The notes under the pieces: model-generated
What the model was told of the DNA's origin: nothing
Databases searched by the model: none
The model's input: the letters and a program-made list of their open reading frames with translations, nothing else
Program-made: the position numbers and the translations under genes
Origin: an uncultured Lachnoclostridium sp.
GTDB taxonomy: Bacteria > Bacillota > Clostridia > Lachnospirales > Lachnospiraceae
Direction of reading: 5' to 3'
Assembly: GCA_946499505.1 (NCBI GenBank)
Contig: CAMMSL010000004.1
Location: 62,001 to 126,000 of the forward strand
Length of the DNA stretch: 64,000 nucleotides
Shown: positions 61,442 to 64,000 of the stretch, piece after piece
Numbering within the stretch: the stretch's first letter is position 1
Layout: the number at the start of each line of letters is the position of its first letter

Positions 61442-61906
61442 ATGGATGTAAAAATGCCTTATTATATGGCCTACCCGATGCCATTTTCGTATGATGACGA
61501 GAGAACAGAGCGGATGGATTTTGAATATATGAAGAGTATGTATCCGGATACGGCAAAGAGGATCCTGCCTTATGTGGAGGAGGAATGCGACCGTATGGAA
61601 TACGAAAACAGTATGGTTTATGATCAGTGCCCGGATAAACTTCAGCTTAAATTGATGAGCAGAAGAGTGTATGATAATGTCAGAAAACACGAGCGTATGT
61701 TTTGCGGAGATGGAGAAGATGAAGGGCTCGATGAGATGCCCGGTGGTCAGGAGAACGGTGTTTCCGGGACTGTACAAGATCATGAGCGCGGCCGGGATGG
61801 CAGGAACAATGCGTTATCACTGCGGGATTTTATCGAGGTGATGCTCTATCAGGAGCTTTATAAGCGCAGAAGCGATCACAGGAGGAGATGCAGAAGATTT
61901 TACTAA
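61442..61906 (+). CDS. Conserved hypothetical protein, acidic
   Basis: 154 residues. Begins MDVKMPYYMAYPMPFSYDDE with a Met/Tyr/Pro-rich stretch, then a helical core with conserved-looking MKSMYPDTAKRILPYVEEECDRMEYENSMVYDQCPDKL, a Gly-rich linker and a basic end RRSDHRRRCRRFY. I do not recognise a named family; small Tyr/Met-rich proteins of this kind are frequent in spore formers, so a spore-related role is possible. Confidence 0.6.
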   Translation: MDVKMPYYMAYPMPFSYDDERTERMDFEYMKSMYPDTAKRILPYVEEECDRMEYENSMVYDQCPDKLQLKLMSRRVYDNVRKHERMFCGDGEDEGLDEMPGGQENGVSGTVQDHERGRDGRNNALSLRDFIEVMLYQELYKRRSDHRRRCRRFY

Positions 61907-61919
61907 TAAGATGATCCAT

Positions 61920-61990
61920 GGTATAATGATTGCGCAAAACGCAATCCGAAGCGAGGGCATCGCTTCGCCCTGCTGTGCAGGGATTATACC
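61920..61990. repeat. Perfect four-way-junction cloverleaf
   Basis: All junction bases pair: outer stem GGTATAAT/ATTATACC (61920-61927, 61983-61990), arm 1 GATTGCG-CAAAA-CGCAATC (61928-61946), arm 2 CGAAGCGA-GGGCA-TCGCTTCG (61947-61967), arm 3 CCCTGC-TGT-GCAGGG (61968-61982). No unpaired junction nucleotides. It is not a tRNA. A further hairpin GGAAGC/GCTTCC follows at 61991-62034. It lies upstream of aroK. Confidence 0.7.
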
Positions 61991-62089
61991 GGAAGCTGCG
62001 GCTTGAAAAGTAAATGCCGCTGCGCAGCGCTTCCTTTTCTGCCATACAGTATAATGATTGTGCAATATGAGATAAAGAGAGAACGTGCT

Positions 62090-62650
62090 ATGAAGAGAAA
62101 CTTGATTTTTATAGGTATGCCGGCAGTGGGCAAGAGTACCGTCGGTATTGTAGTAGCAAAACGGCTGGGAATGCGTTTCATTGATACAGATCTCCTGATC
62201 CAGGAGCGGGAGGGAAAACTTCTCCGTGAGATAATTGCCGAGAAGGGAGAGGACGGCTTCCTGGAGATAGAGAATGAGGTGAATGCTTCGGTAAATGCGA
62301 AGAATTCAGTTATATCGCCAGGAGGCAGCGTGATCTACTGCAAAGACGCTATGAAGCATTATAAAAAGATTGGAACGATAGTATATTTAAAAGCATCTTA
62401 TCAGACAATAAAAAGGCGAATCAAAAATCCGAAAAAGCGAGGGGTAGTGCTGAAAGAGGGACAGTCTCTGAGAGACTTGTATTATGAGCGGGTGCCATAT
62501 TTTGAAAAATATGCTGATATAACGGTATGCGAGGACGGATGTCGTATAGAAGATACTATAAAAAACGTATTGAATGCAGTAAAAAAGTACAGAAAAACGA
62601 CGGAATTCAGGAAAAAACTTGACAATGTACCAAAGAGCAAACTAAAATAA
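62090..62650 (+). CDS. aroK: Shikimate kinase
   Basis: 186 residues. P-loop GMPAVGKS (about 9-16), shikimate-binding DTDLLIQ and SPGGSVIY, and an Arg-rich lid (IKRRIKNPKKRGV). Phosphorylates shikimate in aromatic amino acid synthesis. The start at 62090 follows AAAGAGAG. The C-terminus is somewhat basic; otherwise an ordinary AroK. Confidence 0.9.
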   Translation: MKRNLIFIGMPAVGKSTVGIVVAKRLGMRFIDTDLLIQEREGKLLREIIAEKGEDGFLEIENEVNASVNAKNSVISPGGSVIYCKDAMKHYKKIGTIVYLKASYQTIKRRIKNPKKRGVVLKEGQSLRDLYYERVPYFEKYADITVCEDGCRIEDTIKNVLNAVKKYRKTTEFRKKLDNVPKSKLK

Positions 62651-62713
62651 GACGTTGAGCCGGGGGCTGTAAAGTCCTGCGGTCAAAAACCGATTTAAAA
62701 ACAGCAGGTTTTA

Positions 62714-62722
62714 TGATATAAT
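62714..62722 (+). promoter_or_regulatory. Extended -10 promoter of murA
   Basis: TGATATAAT (62714-62722) is a TGnTATAAT extended -10; the -35 TTTAAA (62694-62699) is weak. The start codon is 112 bases downstream. Confidence 0.5.
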
Positions 62723-62833
62723 GTGTTCATGGGTGCAGTTTACTGCAATTCCCTTGCACAGACGTAAGCGACAGACATTAAGATACAGAGGGGACATACA
62801 AATAAGATAATAAGATCGAGGTCGAGGTGCAAA

Positions 62834-64000
62834 ATGGAACAATATATAATCAAAGGCGGAAATCCGCTTGTGGGAGAAGTGGAGATCGGCGGTGCTAAAA
62901 ATGCCGCTCTTGCTATACTGGCAGCGGCTATCATGACAGATGAGACAGTTTTGATCGAGAATCTGCCGGATGTCAATGATATCAATGTAATGCTTGAGGC
63001 AATCAGTGAGATCGGAGCGATGGTGCAGAGAATTGACAGACATACAGTCAAGATCAATGGAGGCACGATCGGAAATTTCAATATCGAGTATGATTATATC
63101 AAGAAGATAAGGGCGTCCTATTATCTGCTGGGGGCTCTGCTTGGTAAATATAAACATGCGGAAGTGGCTCTTCCGGGTGGATGTAATATTGGAAGCAGAC
63201 CGATTGACCAGCATCTGAAAGGTTTTCGGGCGCTGGGAGCAGACGTGGATATCGAACACGGGAAAATCGTGGCTGAAGCAGAGTCTTTACGCGGTACTCA
63301 TCTCTATTTCGATGTTGTGAGCGTAGGAGCTACGATCAATGTGATGATGGCAGCAGCTATGTCTGAGGGACTCACCATTATGGAAAATGTGGCGAAAGAG
63401 CCGCATGTCGTTGATGTGGCGAATTTCCTTAACAGTATGGGTGCGAATATCAGAGGCGCCGGAACTGATGTGATCAAGATCAGAGGTGTACGCTCCCTGC
63501 ACAAGACGGAGTATTCCATTATTCCGGATCAGATCGAGGCAGGAACATTTATGTTTGCTGCTGCGGCGACAAAAGGGGATGTAACAGTTCTGAACGTTAT
63601 TCCGAAACATCTTGATGCAACCATATCCAAGCTCATAGATATCGGCTGCGAAGTCGAGGAGTTTGACGATGCAGTGCGTGTCGTGGCGAAAGGACGTTTG
63701 AGAAGTACCCAGGTGAAAACACTTCCATATCCGGGGTATCCTACAGATATGCAGCCGCAGATAGGTGTTGCCCTGGCGCTTGCAAAAGGTACAAGTACGA
63801 TCACGGAGAGTATTTTTGAGAATCGTTTTAAATATCTCGGCGAGCTGGCACGCATGGGTGCACAGGCAAAGGTGGAAGGAAATTCTGCTACCATCGAGGG
63901 AATTGAGAAATTCTCCGGAGCAAGAGTCAGTGCTCCTGACCTGAGAGCCGGAGCGGCCCTGTGTATTGCAGGACTCGCGGCTGATGGAATCACGATCGTA
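62834..64000 (+). CDS. murA: UDP-N-acetylglucosamine 1-carboxyvinyltransferase, 5' part
   Basis: The frame is open to the window end (389 codons visible). Starts MEQYIIKGGNPLVGEVEIGGAKNAA; the lid loop PGGCNIGSRPIDQH carries the catalytic cysteine that fosfomycin attacks. First committed step of peptidoglycan synthesis. Length to the window edge is already close to the usual 420 residues. GAGGTCGAGGTG lies before the ATG. Confidence 0.95.
   Translation, partial: MEQYIIKGGNPLVGEVEIGGAKNAALAILAAAIMTDETVLIENLPDVNDINVMLEAISEIGAMVQRIDRHTVKINGGTIGNFNIEYDYIKKIRASYYLLGALLGKYKHAEVALPGGCNIGSRPIDQHLKGFRALGADVDIEHGKIVAEAESLRGTHLYFDVVSVGATINVMMAAAMSEGLTIMENVAKEPHVVDVANFLNSMGANIRGAGTDVIKIRGVRSLHKTEYSIIPDQIEAGTFMFAAAATKGDVTVLNVIPKHLDATISKLIDIGCEVEEFDDAVRVVAKGRLRSTQVKTLPYPGYPTDMQPQIGVALALAKGTSTITESIFENRFKYLGELARMGAQAKVEGNSATIEGIEKFSGARVSAPDLRAGAALCIAGLAADGITIV

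Noticed and set aside
61920-61990. Cloverleaf as a tRNA gene
   Set aside because: Arm lengths, loops and the absent junction nucleotides do not match a tRNA, and there are no conserved tRNA bases.
1-64000. CRISPR arrays, rRNA genes, tRNA genes
   Set aside because: No regularly spaced direct repeats and no recognisable rRNA or tRNA sequence found on reading both strands.

Overview
The window looks like chromosome from a spore-forming gut Firmicute of the Lachnospiraceae type (Clostridia). The evidence is the gene content and order: an HU gene, then rqcP-yabP-yabQ-divIC-spoIIE-tilS-hpt-ftsH (the Bacillus/Clostridium sporulation-division block), a CotS-family spore protein, a TatD-linked radical SAM protein, QueT and PanT-type ECF transporter subunits, moderate GC and strong AGGAGG ribosome binding sites. 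I cannot name the species.

Layout. 1-6.6 kb: SbcD/SbcC-like pair (first gene cut by the window edge), CCA-adding enzyme, CotS-like protein, phosphoglucomutase. 6.6-14.2 kb: HU and the sporulation/division/tRNA-modification/FtsH block, with several structured intergenic repeats. 14.2-22.6 kb: GH13 neopullulanase, Na/Pi cotransporter, pyridoxal kinase, radical SAM protein, and an ECF sigma factor coupled to a membrane-anchored beta-propeller protein. 22.6-23.1 kb: first copy of a large structured non-coding element. 23.1-33.4 kb: L25/CTC, YfcE-type phosphoesterase, NYN-LOTUS protein, the de novo NAD operon nadABC followed by its probable repressor niaR, a methyltransferase and an 835-residue anchored protein. 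33.5-34.0 kb: queT on the minus strand, with a preQ1-I riboswitch.

34.04-51.27 kb: an integrated mobilizable element of about 17.2 kb, AT-richer than the host. It is bounded by a 38-bp direct repeat that is the preQ1-I aptamer of queT itself. Inside are an excisionase-like gene, a likely oriT, MobC and a short relaxase, a DUF932/YqaJ/RecT recombination module, an AAA/DUF4143 ATPase, an unknown 533-residue protein on the opposite strand, an overlapping three-gene module ending in a HerA/FtsK-like ATPase, then xis and a tyrosine integrase next to the right end. Integrase arm-type repeats lie just inside both ends, and the left end carries a promoter that can replace the one queT lost.

51.4-64 kb: DnaQ-like exonuclease, cstA, coaBC-panT-coaX (coenzyme A supply), a 1-kb non-coding stretch with an inverted second copy of the large element plus an extra long hairpin, SEC-C methionine aminopeptidase, DUF1015 protein, FHA protein, an unknown conserved protein, a perfect four-way-junction cloverleaf, shikimate kinase and the 5' part of murA.

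The two most notable signals are (1) a family of roughly 510-nt non-coding elements whose long stems differ in sequence but keep pairing, capped by a TGTTTGA/GAGTT loop that suggests tandem G.A pairs, and (2) a mobile element that uses a riboswitch aptamer as its attachment site and appears to rebuild the promoter of the gene it separates.
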